This document shows, in pieces, positions 12,013 through 23,800 of a stretch of DNA of 64,000 bases. Under the pieces are notes generated by a model. It was not told the DNA's origin and made no database searches. It worked only from the letters and a program-made list of their open reading frames with translations. This DNA comes from Carbonactinospora thermoautotrophica. Its GTDB lineage: Bacteria > Actinomycetota > Actinomycetes > Streptomycetales > Carbonactinosporaceae. Made by a program: the position numbers and the translations under genes. Position 1 is the stretch's first letter, and each line of letters starts with the position of its first letter. The stretch covers positions 1 to 64,000 of the forward strand of contig NZ_JYIJ01000012.1 in assembly GCF_001543895.1 (NCBI RefSeq), read 5' to 3'.

Positions 12013-12059
12013 GGGCGGTTCCTCGGGCAGGGTGGGTTGCTGGCCGGCACGCAGGCAGG

Positions 12060-13121
12060 TCACGGCGAGACACACACCGCGCTGTGGTCACCGAGCACGA
12101 GCTGGCAGTCGACGCCAGGGGCACCGGTGACCTCTGCTTCCCTGCCGATCAGAGAGGCGCTGACGCGCCGCACACCGCGCAGGGAAGCACCACGCAGCAC
12201 AATGGAGTTCTCGATCTCGCTGTCGGCCAGCCAGCAGTCCTCAGCGATCGATGTGTACGGGCCGATGTCGCAGTCCTCGATCACGCTGCCGGGCCCGACG
12301 ACGACAGGGCCGACGATGCGGGACCGCCGCACCGCCGCGCCCGCCTGGACCGCGACCCGGCCGGTCAGCTCACAGTCCGCGGTGACGGTTCCTGCGATGG
12401 ACGGCTCTACGCTCTCGAGGATCACGCGGTTGACCTCGAGGAGGTCGGTGACGGTCCCGGTGTCTCTCCAAAAACCGGAGATGACGGTGTGGCCGACCCG
12501 GTGCCCGTCGGTGATGAGCCGCTGGATCGCGTCGGTGATTTCCAGCTCGCCACGGCCGGACGGGGCGAGCCCGGCTACCGCCTCGTGCACCAGCGGCGTG
12601 AAGGCGTACACGCCAACCAAGGCGAGATCGCTACGGGGACGCCGCGGTTTCTCCTCCACCCTGACGACCCGGCCGTCGTCACCTAGCTCGGCCACGCCGA
12701 ACGCGCTCGGGTCCGCCACCTTGGCCACCATGAGCTGCGCCGCGGGACGGTCGGAGCGGAACCGATCCATCAGATCGGTGATACCGTCCGCGACGAAGTT
12801 GTCCCCCAGGTACATCACGAAATCGTCAGCGCCGAGGTAGTCCCGCGCGATCAGCACGGCGTGGGCGAGCCCCAGCGGTTTGCGCTGCCGCAGGTACGTG
12901 ACATGCAGCCCGAACCGCGACCCGTCTCCCACCGCACGCTGGACCTGGCTGGCCGTGTCGCCGACGACGATCCCGACTTCGGTGATACCCGTCGCGGCGA
13001 TCGCCCGTAGGCCGTAGAAGAGCACCGGTTGGTTGGCCACCGGCACCAACTGTTTGGCCAGCGTGTGGGTGACAGGCCGCAGCCGGGTTCCCGAGCCGCC
13101 GGCAAGAACCAACGCCTTCAT
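12060..13121 (-). CDS. Glucose-1-phosphate thymidylyltransferase (RmlA-long/StrD type)
   Basis: A 353-residue nucleotidyltransferase that activates glucose-1-phosphate as dTDP-glucose (or UDP-glucose) for deoxysugar synthesis. The N-terminal pyrophosphorylase signature LAGGSGTRLRPVT and the LVPVANQPVLFYGL block are intact. The C-terminal ~110 residues form a left-handed beta-helix-like repeat region (VVGPGSVIEDCDIGPYTSI), which marks the long StrD/StaA-like subfamily. ATG at 13121 follows GGGGGAGAAG. It supplies the nucleotide sugar for one or both glycosyltransferases of the cluster although it sits in the halogenase operon, not with the other sugar genes. Confidence 0.92.
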   Translation of the reverse strand: MKALVLAGGSGTRLRPVTHTLAKQLVPVANQPVLFYGLRAIAATGITEVGIVVGDTASQVQRAVGDGSRFGLHVTYLRQRKPLGLAHAVLIARDYLGADDFVMYLGDNFVADGITDLMDRFRSDRPAAQLMVAKVADPSAFGVAELGDDGRVVRVEEKPRRPRSDLALVGVYAFTPLVHEAVAGLAPSGRGELEITDAIQRLITDGHRVGHTVISGFWRDTGTVTDLLEVNRVILESVEPSIAGTVTADCELTGRVAVQAGAAVRRSRIVGPVVVGPGSVIEDCDIGPYTSIAEDCWLADSEIENSIVLRGASLRGVRRVSASLIGREAEVTGAPGVDCQLVLGDHSAVCVSP

Positions 13122-13150
13122 CCGCTTCTCCCCCGTTCACCGTGGCCCGC

Positions 13151-14179
13151 TCAGGGGGCCGGACCCGCCAGGATGACCTCGGCGCCGCGACGGAGCCGGT
13201 GGCAGGTGTGCGCCCGAAACCCGGCCCGTTCCAGCAACCGCACCAACTGGCTGTGGGTCCGTTCCTCGCCGTCGACCACGGACATCATGTAGAGATCCAT
13301 CAACCCCGTGAGCTGGGCCTCCGGCCCACCGCGCTCGTCCGCCACCCGTTCGATCACCGCCAGCGTCGAGTCAGGCGCCATGGCACGACGGCAGGCGCCC
13401 AGCAGTTGGACGCAGCGCTCATCGCTCCAGTCGTGCAGGATGTCGCGGAGCAGGTAGAGATCCCCTCCAGGCGGGACCGCCACGAAGAAGTCGCCGGCCT
13501 GGATCCGGCACCGCTCGGAGAGCCCCTCGGCGGCCATCCGTTCCCGGGCCGCGGGCACGACCGAGGCGGTGTCGAGGAGCACGCCGCGTGTTCCGGGATG
13601 GTTCGACAGAACGTGGGCCAGGAGCGCGCCGTCCCCGCCTCCGACGTCGACGATGGTGCGGTAGGCCGAGAAGTTGATGACCCGCAGCTCGTCCAGGCTG
13701 ATGTCGAGGTCGGCCGCCTGGGAGGCGTCGAACACGGCACGCAGTTCCGGCTTGCCAGCCAGGTAGGAGAACACGTCCGTGCCGAACATCTGGTTGAAGG
13801 CGGGCGTCCCGGTCCGCACCGTGTCGACCAAGCCGTCCCAGGCACGGCAGATCTCAGCGGTCAGCAAGGCGGTGGGCAACGCCGTGCCGGGCACGTCGCT
13901 GCGCAGCGTCTCGCCCAGCGGGGTGAGCCCGAACGTACCGTCTGGATGCTCCACGACCACATCGAACGCGGCCAGCACGCGCAGCAGCCTGCGGAGCGCG
14001 GGCGGATACGCCTGGGCCCGCCGGGCCAGTCCGTCCATGCTGGTGCAGCCCTCGTGGAGCAGGTCAGGCAGGCGGAGGATGGCGGCGGCGCGCAGCGCGG
14101 CCGAGAGCAGGTGCCCGTACAGCAGGCGGCGCATCTCGACCGCGTGGGCGAAGCGGTCCTCAGACGGCGCCCCGGTCAT
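13151..14179 (-). CDS. Methyltransf_2-type O-methyltransferase
   Basis: A 342-residue SAM-dependent O-methyltransferase of the homodimeric plant-type family. The N-terminal dimerisation/winged-helix region (about residues 10-100) is followed by SAM motif I VDVGGGDGALLAH (about 176-188) and the RDILHDWSDE segment that carries the catalytic histidine in the family. It overlaps the upstream MHS transporter by 4 nt (ATGA). RebM-type sugar methylation is already covered by another gene, so this enzyme probably methylates a phenolic or aglycone hydroxyl, or a carboxyl. The target is unknown. Confidence 0.88.
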   Translation of the reverse strand: MTGAPSEDRFAHAVEMRRLLYGHLLSAALRAAAILRLPDLLHEGCTSMDGLARRAQAYPPALRRLLRVLAAFDVVVEHPDGTFGLTPLGETLRSDVPGTALPTALLTAEICRAWDGLVDTVRTGTPAFNQMFGTDVFSYLAGKPELRAVFDASQAADLDISLDELRVINFSAYRTIVDVGGGDGALLAHVLSNHPGTRGVLLDTASVVPAARERMAAEGLSERCRIQAGDFFVAVPPGGDLYLLRDILHDWSDERCVQLLGACRRAMAPDSTLAVIERVADERGGPEAQLTGLMDLYMMSVVDGEERTHSQLVRLLERAGFRAHTCHRLRRGAEVILAGPAP

Positions 14180-15498
14180 GCGGCCAGCTCCGCCCGCTCC
14201 CCGCGCGTGCCGCGCTCCCAGCTCGCGTGGGGGACCGTCTCCGGCAGGGCGGCCAGGGCGCCGATGCTGATCAGCAGCGCCACGACCAGGTACGCCGAGA
14301 CACTCGCCGACCCCCCGGTCGCCGCCACCAGCCGATTAGCGATCAACGGGGAGAGCCCGCCGCCGAGCACGGCGCCGAGCTGGTAGCCGATGCCCACGCC
14401 GGTGTAGCGCAACGCGGGCCCGAACAGTTCGGCGAAGTACGTCAGCATCGGGCCGAAGAGGGCCGCCGAACCGGCGGCGCCGAGCACCATGGCCACCAGG
14501 ATCAGCATCGACTTCCCGGTGTCGACCAGCCAAAACAGCGGGAAGCTGAAGAGCAGCGTGAAGACGGCGCCCGTGAGCAGCACGGGGCGTCGCCCGACCC
14601 GGTCGCTGAGCCGGCAGAAGACCATGATCCCTATGGCTTGGGCCAGGCAGCCGGCGAGCGTGGCGTTGAGCACCGTCGAGCGCGGAAGCCCGAGCCGCTC
14701 CGGGCCGTACGCCAGCAGGAAGTTGAACTGGATGAAGATGAACGCGCTGAAACCCAGATTGGCCGCCGCGGTAAGCAGCACCAACCTGAGGTGGCGTCGG
14801 ACCACGGTGGCCAACGGTATCCGCTCGACAGCGCGGGCAGCTCGTACCCGCTCGAAGACCGGCGTCTCCTGGAGCCGGTTGCGTGCGAAGAGCCCGACGA
14901 AGACAACGGCGACGCCAGCGAGGAACGGCACGCGCCACCCCCAGTCCAACAATGCGTCCGGGGGCAGCAAGACCACCGCAGCGAAGGAGCCGTTGGCAAG
15001 CAGTGCGCCCAGCGGGGAGCCGAGGGCGACCAGGCTTCCGTACCACGCGCGCTGCCCAACCGGGGCGTGCTCGACCGCCAGGAGCGTGGCGCCGCCGGCC
15101 TCGCCGCCGACGCAGAGACCGTGGATGATGCGTAGCAGCACCAGCGCGACCGGGGCGGCGACGCCGATCGCGTGGTAGCCGGGGAGCAGGCCGATGAGGA
15201 GCGTCGCCAACCCCATCGCGGCGAAGATGACGACCAACACGCGACGCCGACCGATCCGGTCCCCGAAGTGACCGAAGAGAATGGCGCCCACCGGTCGGGC
15301 GGCGAAGCCGATCGCAAACGTGGCCAGCGCGTAGAACGTGCCGAACCACGGATCGTCGGCCACGAAGAAGATCCGGTTGAAAACGAGCGCCGCCGCTGTT
15401 CCGTAGATGAAGAAGTCGAAGTACTCCAGCGCGGTGCCGACGCAACACGCGACGGCCAGCCTGGGGAACGGAAGCCGGACCTCCGCTGCCGTGGTCAT
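14176..15498 (-). CDS. MHS-family MFS transporter
   Basis: A 440-residue, 12-helix major facilitator with the metabolite:H+ symporter (ProP/ShiA-like) signatures: FDFFIYGTAAALVF in helix 1, GHFGDRIGRRRVLV in loop 2-3 and the RIIHGLCVGGEAGGA motif in helix 4. Members usually import small organic acids or zwitterions (shikimate, proline betaine). That is unusual in an antibiotic cluster, so it may bring in a precursor or simply have been recruited as an exporter. ATG at 15498 follows GAGGTGAG, and the stop overlaps the O-methyltransferase start. Confidence 0.88.
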   Translation of the reverse strand: MTTAAEVRLPFPRLAVACCVGTALEYFDFFIYGTAAALVFNRIFFVADDPWFGTFYALATFAIGFAARPVGAILFGHFGDRIGRRRVLVVIFAAMGLATLLIGLLPGYHAIGVAAPVALVLLRIIHGLCVGGEAGGATLLAVEHAPVGQRAWYGSLVALGSPLGALLANGSFAAVVLLPPDALLDWGWRVPFLAGVAVVFVGLFARNRLQETPVFERVRAARAVERIPLATVVRRHLRLVLLTAAANLGFSAFIFIQFNFLLAYGPERLGLPRSTVLNATLAGCLAQAIGIMVFCRLSDRVGRRPVLLTGAVFTLLFSFPLFWLVDTGKSMLILVAMVLGAAGSAALFGPMLTYFAELFGPALRYTGVGIGYQLGAVLGGGLSPLIANRLVAATGGSASVSAYLVVALLISIGALAALPETVPHASWERGTRGERAELAA

Positions 15499-15501
15499 GG
15501 C

Positions 15502-16146
15502 TCACCTCGCCTTTCCGGGAGGTTCCTGGCTCAGGGTCGCCAGCTCCCGCTCGGCTTCGACTTCCGCCGCGTCAAGCCGTTCCTGCCAGTAGTCGTTGAG
15601 CTTGCCCCTGAACACGTGGCGGAAATAGCGCAGATAGGTCAGCCGGTCGGCGGCCGTCCGCTCGTGCTTGACGAAGAACAACAGGTCCATCGGCACCATC
15701 GGGCGCATCCCCAACATGGGAATCGGGCTGGCGAAGGGCCGAAACGTGTCGCTATGCAGGCCCACCGTTTCGTGGTCGGGCCAGAAGTCCCCGGCCATGA
15801 AGCCTCGCTGGACCCACTCCGGTTTGATAGTGGCGTGTACCCGGCCGACCATCGCCTTCAGCTCAGGGTCGGGTAACCCGTAGGGCACGACCAGGGAGAC
15901 CAGGTAGATCTGGTCGCTGCCGATCTCCTCGCCCCGCCGCTCCATGTCGCCGCGCAGCTTGCGGGCGAGCGCGATGAGAGCGGCGTCACCCTCGGTCGCG
16001 TCGAACTCGACCATAGTGACGTAACCGCGGCGCAACGCCCTGACCATGAAAGGACAGACCACGCCGTCGCGCCCGAGGTCCGGGTGCGGTTGGGCGGTGT
16101 AGTCGGTGAGCCACCGCCACGCCACGGCCATCCGATCGCCACGCAT
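15502..16146 (-). CDS. Uncharacterised cluster protein (DUF6875-like)
   Basis: A 214-residue soluble protein with no motif of known catalysis. It opens with WRWLTDYTAQPHPDLGRDG followed by VCPFM. It has a central GDFWPDHETVGLHSDTF segment, a proline/methionine-rich PIPMLGMRPMVPMDLLFF stretch and a charged tail. It resembles small proteins found in several actinobacterial natural-product clusters and, from memory, annotated DUF6875; this was not verified. I choose ATG 16146 over the longer GTG 16161 because of the AAGGAG just upstream. It lies between the PyrH-like halogenase (33 bp) and the MHS transporter (3 bp), so it is surely co-expressed with them. The several His/Asp residues could bind metal or heme, which is speculation. 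Confidence 0.75.
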   Translation of the reverse strand: MRGDRMAVAWRWLTDYTAQPHPDLGRDGVVCPFMVRALRRGYVTMVEFDATEGDAALIALARKLRGDMERRGEEIGSDQIYLVSLVVPYGLPDPELKAMVGRVHATIKPEWVQRGFMAGDFWPDHETVGLHSDTFRPFASPIPMLGMRPMVPMDLLFFVKHERTAADRLTYLRYFRHVFRGKLNDYWQERLDAAEVEAERELATLSQEPPGKAR

Positions 16147-16179
16147 GTGACTCCTTCCCACCGTGCGCGTCCGCCCGGG

Positions 16180-17799
<1,620 letters not shown>

Positions 17800-17879
17800 T
17801 CAGCCGGTGCGCCCGTGAGTCCGCTCAGATATGCGGGGTGGAGCCGTATACCGGAGGGATCGCGGAACCAAGGAGGTGG

Positions 17880-17913
17880 CGTATCCCGCGTACTGCGACG
17901 AGAGATACGGGAT
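17880..17913. repeat. Inverted repeat between P450 and halogenase genes
   Basis: ATCCCG (17883-17888) pairs with CGGGAT (17908-17913); overlapping alternative arms CGTATC (17880-17885) and GATACG (about 17904-17909) can also pair. It lies 22-55 nt after the P450 stop codon and upstream of the halogenase. There is no T-run, so it may be a weak terminator, a processing site or two competing hairpins. Confidence 0.35.
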
Positions 17914-17935
17914 GTGTACAGGCCCGCACCGCTGC

Positions 17936-19183
17936 TCACCCCATCCGCAGAACGAGGCGGGTCGGACCGTGAAAGACGATGTCCTCCGCATAAGGGATGG
18001 GCTCGTCGGCCAGGCTCATCGTGGGGAAATTCTCGAGCAACAGGCGCAACCCGATCTCAGCCTCGAGCCTGGCCAACGGAGCCCCAAGACAGAAGTGGAT
18101 TCCGCCGCCGAAGCCGCAGTGGCGACCGGACGTGCGGCGGAGCCGTAGCACGTCGGGGTCGGGGAAACGCGACGGATCCCGATTAGCCGAGCCGAGGACG
18201 AGCACGACCTTGTCCCCGCGGCGGATCTCGCGCCCCCCGAGCACCTGGTCGCGTTCCGCCCACCGGGTCACCATCTGCACCGGAGGGTCGTACCGGATCA
18301 ACTCGTCCACCGCGTCGCTCAGTAGATCCGGGTCGGACCGTAACTGCTGGAGCACGTCCGGGTGCGCCAGGAGGGCCAGTACCGCCTTGGAGATCAAGTT
18401 GGTCGTGGTCTCGTGACCGGCGATGAGCAGGTGGATACAGGTGGAGATGAGCTGTTCTTCGGTGAGCGGCTCGCCGCGTTCGGCTGCCCGCAGCAACAAC
18501 GCGATCAGGTCGTCGCGATCCGTTCCCCGGCGCTCCTCGATCTCGGTGCGGAAGTATCCGAAGAGTTCACGCGCGGCGGCCTCACACCGGGCATAACCGT
18601 CCGCCCGCCGGCCAGTGCGGGACGCGATGCCCTCTCGCAGGAGCATGACCTGCTCCCGGAACCAGGCGCGGTGCTCACGGGAGATACCGAGCAGCTCGGA
18701 GATGACCAGGAGCGGCAGCGGCGCGGCGAACGCGTCGACCAGGTCGATCGAGGTGTTGCGGCCCATGCTGGCGATGAGCTCCCCGGCGATCTTCTCGACC
18801 CGACCCCGCAGGCCGGCAACGACCCTGGGTGTGAACTCCTTGTTGATCAGCGCGCGCAGCCTGGTATGTCGCGGGGGATCCATGAACACCAGCCAGTTCT
18901 CGACCATAGTCCGCGTCAGGTCGTACCCCGGGGGAACCAGTGGCGGCGGTGAGGGACCACCAGCGGCCAGGCCGCGGGTGTTGCGGCCGTAGTACGGGCT
19001 GGTCAGCACGCTGACCACGTCGTCGTACCCGAACACGTACCAGACGGCGCCGCCGGCCCCCGCCGAGGTGCCCCGGTGGACGGGATCGTTCTCGCGGTAG
19101 TGCCGGTAGATCGGGTAGGGGTTGGCCAGTTCCTCGGCCGACCACCCGGTGAAGGCGAACGGTCGCAGAGCCTGCTGTGCCAT
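17936..19183 (-). CDS. rebP: RebP/StaP-like cytochrome P450
   Basis: A 415-residue P450 that strongly resembles StaP/RebP, which oxidatively couple the two indole rings of chromopyrrolic acid to form the indolocarbazole core. Shared features: the N-terminal DLxxWS..ELANPYPIYRHYRE block, VENWLVFMDPPRH, the I-helix motif AGHETTT, EXXR as DELIR, and the heme loop FGGGIHFCLGAP with its cysteine, plus the C-terminal FHGPTRLVLR. A much longer open frame exists upstream, but the ATG at 19183 has GAGG at good spacing and gives the family N-terminus. It lies 40 bp after the RebC-like gene and works with it in the same reaction. Confidence 0.95.
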   Translation of the reverse strand: MAQQALRPFAFTGWSAEELANPYPIYRHYRENDPVHRGTSAGAGGAVWYVFGYDDVVSVLTSPYYGRNTRGLAAGGPSPPPLVPPGYDLTRTMVENWLVFMDPPRHTRLRALINKEFTPRVVAGLRGRVEKIAGELIASMGRNTSIDLVDAFAAPLPLLVISELLGISREHRAWFREQVMLLREGIASRTGRRADGYARCEAAARELFGYFRTEIEERRGTDRDDLIALLLRAAERGEPLTEEQLISTCIHLLIAGHETTTNLISKAVLALLAHPDVLQQLRSDPDLLSDAVDELIRYDPPVQMVTRWAERDQVLGGREIRRGDKVVLVLGSANRDPSRFPDPDVLRLRRTSGRHCGFGGGIHFCLGAPLARLEAEIGLRLLLENFPTMSLADEPIPYAEDIVFHGPTRLVLRMG

Positions 19184-19223
19184 GTTCTTCCTCGGTTCTT
19201 CCTCGCACGCGTGGAACAGGGCA

Positions 19224-20828
19224 TCACTCCGCGCGTACCTGGTCCGCCAGCCAACCCGGATCATCGGGCAATTCGTCGCCTCGCCAGGCAACGTGCCCGT
19301 CAGGGCGCACCAGGACGAAGGGGCGCTCGTAGAGCTCAGCGATGCGGGGGTCGTGACATGTCGTGGTGCTGAGCGGCACGCCCCGGTCGGCGAACGCGCG
19401 TTCGAACCCGTCCTGGCGCTCGGACTCGGCGAAGCGCAGCAGGACGAATCCACGGCCGAACAGGTCGAGGGTCGATACGCCGGGCCGCAGCCACGCGTGC
19501 GGTGCGCGGCACCCCGGCGCGGCGCTCGGCCGCCAGTCCCTTGGGTTGGCAGGCGGGGCAGATCCGTCGGGGACGACGATGGGGGACGTGTAACGGAACC
19601 CGAAGTGGATCTGCGGGGCGTTGAACTCGCGTTGCGCGTCGCTGCGTACCAGCCGCTCGGCCATCTCGGCCCGCGCTTTCTCCCCTTCAGGGGTGTCGAG
19701 GTGGATCTGGGGCGGCAGTTGCCGGTCCAAGGTGCGCCGCAGGTTGACGTTGGCCTCCTCCAGGCTCTCCGCGGCGACCGGCTGACGTTCCATCTCATAG
19801 GTGTCGAGCAGCCCGGCGCCGCCCCAGGATTCCAGCACGGCCGCGAGCTTCCAGCCCAGGTCGACCGCGCTGCAGATGCCGGTGTTCATGCCGAAGCCCC
19901 CGGAGGGTGAGAGTGTGTGCGCCGCATCGCCCACCAGGAACACGCGTCCTACTCGGAAACGCTCGGCGACCCGGTGGGTGAGGTGCCACTTGAGGTCGGA
20001 GAGCACCTCCACAGGGGTGTCGAAAGTGATGGCCCGCCGCACCAGCGATAGGGCGTCGGCGGAGGCTTCCGGGCTGCCGTCGAGCCCCACGGTGAGCCGA
20101 TACATACCCCGCCCGTCCATGGACCGCATTGGGAAGCGCAGCGAGGAGGAGAGCATGAGGAAGTAGAACAACGCGTTACGTTCCCCGAGCTGCTCGCGCA
20201 ACAGCGGCGCGTGGAACAGGATGTTCCGGAAGACCCGGGTCGGGTAGCGCGCGGGCGCACGCACCCGCAGCGCCTTACGCACCGATGAGGATGCCCCGTC
20301 GCAGGCCACGAGGTAGCGCGCGTGCACGGTTACCGTGGATCCCACCTGCAGGTCGGTCACGGTGGCGGTGACCCGGTCGTCGGCCTGGGTGAAGCCGTCG
20401 AGCCGCCAGCGCAGCCGCACCGGCCCGTCCGGGTGGACACCCACGTGCCGGAGGAGCAATGGGGCCAGCCAGTGCTGGGGACAGATCTGCTCCGGCTCCG
20501 GTGTGTAGTCGGGGATCGGACGGGTGCCGACGGTTCCCTGCCGGATCCGGTAGATCTCATGCCCGCCGACGGCGGTGACCCAGACGCCATCCAGGGGGTG
20601 GTCCTCGGGCCAGCCGGTCTCGCGGATCTCCTGCGCGATGCCCCAACGCCGGAAGAACTCCATGGAGCGTGGGCCGACCGTGCCGACCCTCGGGTGGGAT
20701 ATCGACCCGTCCGTCGCTTCGGTGAGCATGAAGTCGACGTTGCGGTACTTCAGGTCCAGGGCTAGCGTCATGCCCACCGGGCCGCCGCCCACGATCAGTA
20801 CGTCGGTCTCGAACTCGTCTCCTCGCAC
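19224..20828 (-). CDS. rebC: RebC-like FAD monooxygenase
   Basis: A 534-residue aromatic-hydroxylase-type flavoprotein: GGGPVGMTLALDL FAD motif at the N-terminus, GDAAHTLSPSGGFGMNTG (the GD motif) near residue 290, and a thioredoxin-like C-terminal domain. Long stretches match what I recall of RebC, including SSSLRFPMRSMDGRGMYRLTVG and EEANVNLRRTLDRQLPP. RebC acts with the P450 to steer oxidation of the C-7 position toward the dicarbonyl (imide) aglycone, while StaC gives the lactam. The similarity suggests the RebC outcome but does not prove it. The GTG start at 20828 has AAGGAG upstream, 12 bp after the RebD gene. Confidence 0.94.
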   Translation of the reverse strand: MRGDEFETDVLIVGGGPVGMTLALDLKYRNVDFMLTEATDGSISHPRVGTVGPRSMEFFRRWGIAQEIRETGWPEDHPLDGVWVTAVGGHEIYRIRQGTVGTRPIPDYTPEPEQICPQHWLAPLLLRHVGVHPDGPVRLRWRLDGFTQADDRVTATVTDLQVGSTVTVHARYLVACDGASSSVRKALRVRAPARYPTRVFRNILFHAPLLREQLGERNALFYFLMLSSSLRFPMRSMDGRGMYRLTVGLDGSPEASADALSLVRRAITFDTPVEVLSDLKWHLTHRVAERFRVGRVFLVGDAAHTLSPSGGFGMNTGICSAVDLGWKLAAVLESWGGAGLLDTYEMERQPVAAESLEEANVNLRRTLDRQLPPQIHLDTPEGEKARAEMAERLVRSDAQREFNAPQIHFGFRYTSPIVVPDGSAPPANPRDWRPSAAPGCRAPHAWLRPGVSTLDLFGRGFVLLRFAESERQDGFERAFADRGVPLSTTTCHDPRIAELYERPFVLVRPDGHVAWRGDELPDDPGWLADQVRAE

Positions 20829-20840
20829 GTGCGCACTCCT

Positions 20841-23800
20841 TCAGTCGGCTTGGCTCCCGAAATACCGCCCCAGGTAGGCGCTGGTCGCGGTGACCGAGTC
20901 AGGCACGAGATCACACTTGCGGCACGCCTCGGCCAAGTGCTGGAAGCGCAGCGAGACCGACCGCATCGCCACATCCGACCGGCCCATCCACCCGGGGATG
21001 GATTCCAGCTCGAAGGACGGGCCCGCGGTCTTGCCCCGCCGACCCGACGGCAACGTGACCAGCAGTTCCGCCAGCGGGCGCATCATCCCGGTCATCACTT
21101 CCAGGGCGGCGTTCATCAGGTCGGACCGGCGCAGGCTGGCGTCCGGACGCTGCCCGAAGTGGAGGACCATGAGCTGGAACATCATGAAATAGGAGCGGTT
21201 GAACAGGGTCATGACCTCCCTGGCTTCGGGAGCGGTGACCAGCTCCTTCACCTGGCTCCCCGGATCCAGAGTCGGGTTCCTGACCACCGGGTACGCCGGG
21301 CTCCAGGGCGCGCGACGGCCGGCGGAAGCCTTCAAGTGCTCCGCCATGAGGAGATCGGAGATCCGAAGGAAGGTATCGAAGTGGGACTCCTCCGGCGGGA
21401 TGACGGTGGTGAGGACGCCGCCCTCGCCCTGCTCAGTGATGAAGTCGATCGCGAAGAGCGCGCTGGCCAGGTCGTCGACTTCGAGCTGGTAGTCGGGGTG
21501 GAGCAGGTTCACCGACTCGCGCATGAAGAGGTGGTGCTCGCCCCCTCCCCTGCCCCTGTCCACCATGAAGAGGTCCGGCACCCGCTGCAGCCCTTCCCGG
21601 ATCGCGGCGTAAAGCTCGCTGAGCGAGTGGTAGGTGAGTCCCTCCTGAGGAACGTCGTAGCCGGTGATCTCGCCGCGTCGCACATCGGTGACTAGACGCT
21701 CCGGCTGCTCGATCGCGATGAACCGTTGCAGGCTGCCGAGACCCAGGGGTTCGAGTGAGAAGTCCAGCGGGACCGGCAGCTCGTTGTTGACGGTGCCGAA
21801 GTCCACGGCGGGCACGTAGAACGGCTCGCCGATGGCCATGAGGATGTTGTTGACGGTGAGGAAGTGGATCATCTCCTCCCGCGCCACGCTCAGCAGGCGC
21901 CCCCGGATCCCGTTGTCGAGCGTCTCGCCGCCATCCCCGCAGATCAGTCGGAGCTGCTCGCGGGTCCACTCGCCACGGCACACGTATTCCAGTCCGGCGC
22001 CATACGTCGGGATCGAGTACACGGCGTACAGGTACTGCAGCATCACCGCGAGCTCGATCTTCACCGCGTGCCGCAGCGCCCGGATGAGCTCGGTGCGGTT
22101 GGTGATCCCCTGACTCGCCGGCCGGCTGGCGCGCACGGTGCTGGGAGGCTGGTGTTCGGCGTGCTTGGCCCGCAGGTACTTCAGCAGCAGCCGCGCCTTG
22201 GACTCGGACATGTCGCGTGACGGCGGCATGTAGTACGTCTTCATCTTGTTGGCCGGGTCGCACATGTTCCAGATCAGCCGCGGATGCGTCTCCACCCGGA
22301 ACCGGTCGGCCAGACTGAAGACCTCGGCCTTCATGAAGGAATAGAGCAGCTCGTAGAAGGCGAAGACCTCCCGGTACACGACGTCGAAATTCACCTCGTC
22401 AGTCGGGACGTCCTCCAGGTGCCAGTCATCGGGAAGAACTCTGACGGCGAGGGAGCCCGCACCCGACCAGTAGCCGAGCGCGTCGTCGTTGTCGTAACCG
22501 ACCGTGGCCGAGCCGGGAAGGTCCACGGCACAGGGAAGATCACCTGCCTCGGTTACAAGCAGGACACGGGCTGACCCCGCCTGCGCGCCGCGCATCGTGA
22601 ACCAGCCGCGACCCGTGTGGTCGGTGTTGATCACGCAAGCCGGCGCAAAGTCGCCTGAGTCCCGGAGTCGCCCGGGACGGAACCGCACGATCGTGACGTC
22701 CTCGCAGCGGGCTTCAGGTGACGTCGCGGCCGGGTCCCGGGGCAGCGCCCTGGGGTTGAAGAACTGGCGTACCCGCACCGTGTCGACCGGGCCGGGGCGA
22801 CCCCGGACGAAGGAACGGACGAGCACCTCCACGTCCTGATCGTGGTCGTCGTCGCCGCGCGGGTGTTCCAGGATCAGGCAGGCGTCGTCGACTTGCAGGT
22901 TGATCTCTTCCTCGTACAGCAGCACCATGCGCTTCCCGCCAGGAGCCGTCCCCACCAGGCAGAGCGGCTCGTCGACGGGCACCGGACCGGGCGCCGCGAC
23001 GGGCACCGTCACGATTCCGCTGGTCAGCGCGAAGTCGTTGCCGCGATAGGCCGTGGCCGGGACCACGGCGACGAGCCGGCCGGTCTGCGCGGTACGCAAC
23101 TCCAGGTCGCCGGCGTCGACCGGCGGGCCGAGCCGGTGGCTCGGGCCCGGGCCGGCTTCCTCCGCTCGGCTGGTCACCGGCACCGCATTGATCATGTTGA
23201 ATGTAACCCGATCCAGCCCCACGTCCACAGTGAGGTTGTGCAACACCGCCACCAAGCCCTGACGTGCCAGCGCGCGGGGCGTGAGCAACCGTCCCGCCGG
23301 GTAAGTTCGCAGCTCGTCCGGCATCCAGGGGGCGATGGTTCCCCGCAGGTCCCACCGGCTCGGACCGGGGACGACCGGGGTGGACATGTTGCTCAGCGCG
23401 AACTGGACCACAAGGCCACCGACGGCGTCGGAATCCACCACGGAGCGGAGCAGGCCGACGACCGGGGAGACCTCGGCCTCGTCGAGCCAGTGCAGCCCGT
23501 CCTCCTTCGCCACGACGAACTGGTAGACGACGGACCGGCGGAACTCCGATGCCAGGAAGTGGTCGCCCACGTCCAGGATGTGCCGGAAGTTGTGCCACCT
23601 CGGTGGGTGGAACCCGTGCACGTTGCCGATGAGCATGTAGCCCACCTCGTGCGAGCGCCCCTGCCGCCCAAAACCGAACTGACCCACCATCAACGCGGTA
23701 GTCCAGTTCGAGGCAGGGTCGATATCGAACACACGGGCCCGGTTGAACGTGGTGGCCAGGTAGGGGTTGTAGTGGCCCCACATGTCGACGGCCCGCCCGA

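Noticed and set aside
19184-19798. Long N-terminal extension of the RebP-like P450
   Set aside because: It is an antiparallel-frame reading of the rebC gene; the family N-terminus and SD are at 19183.
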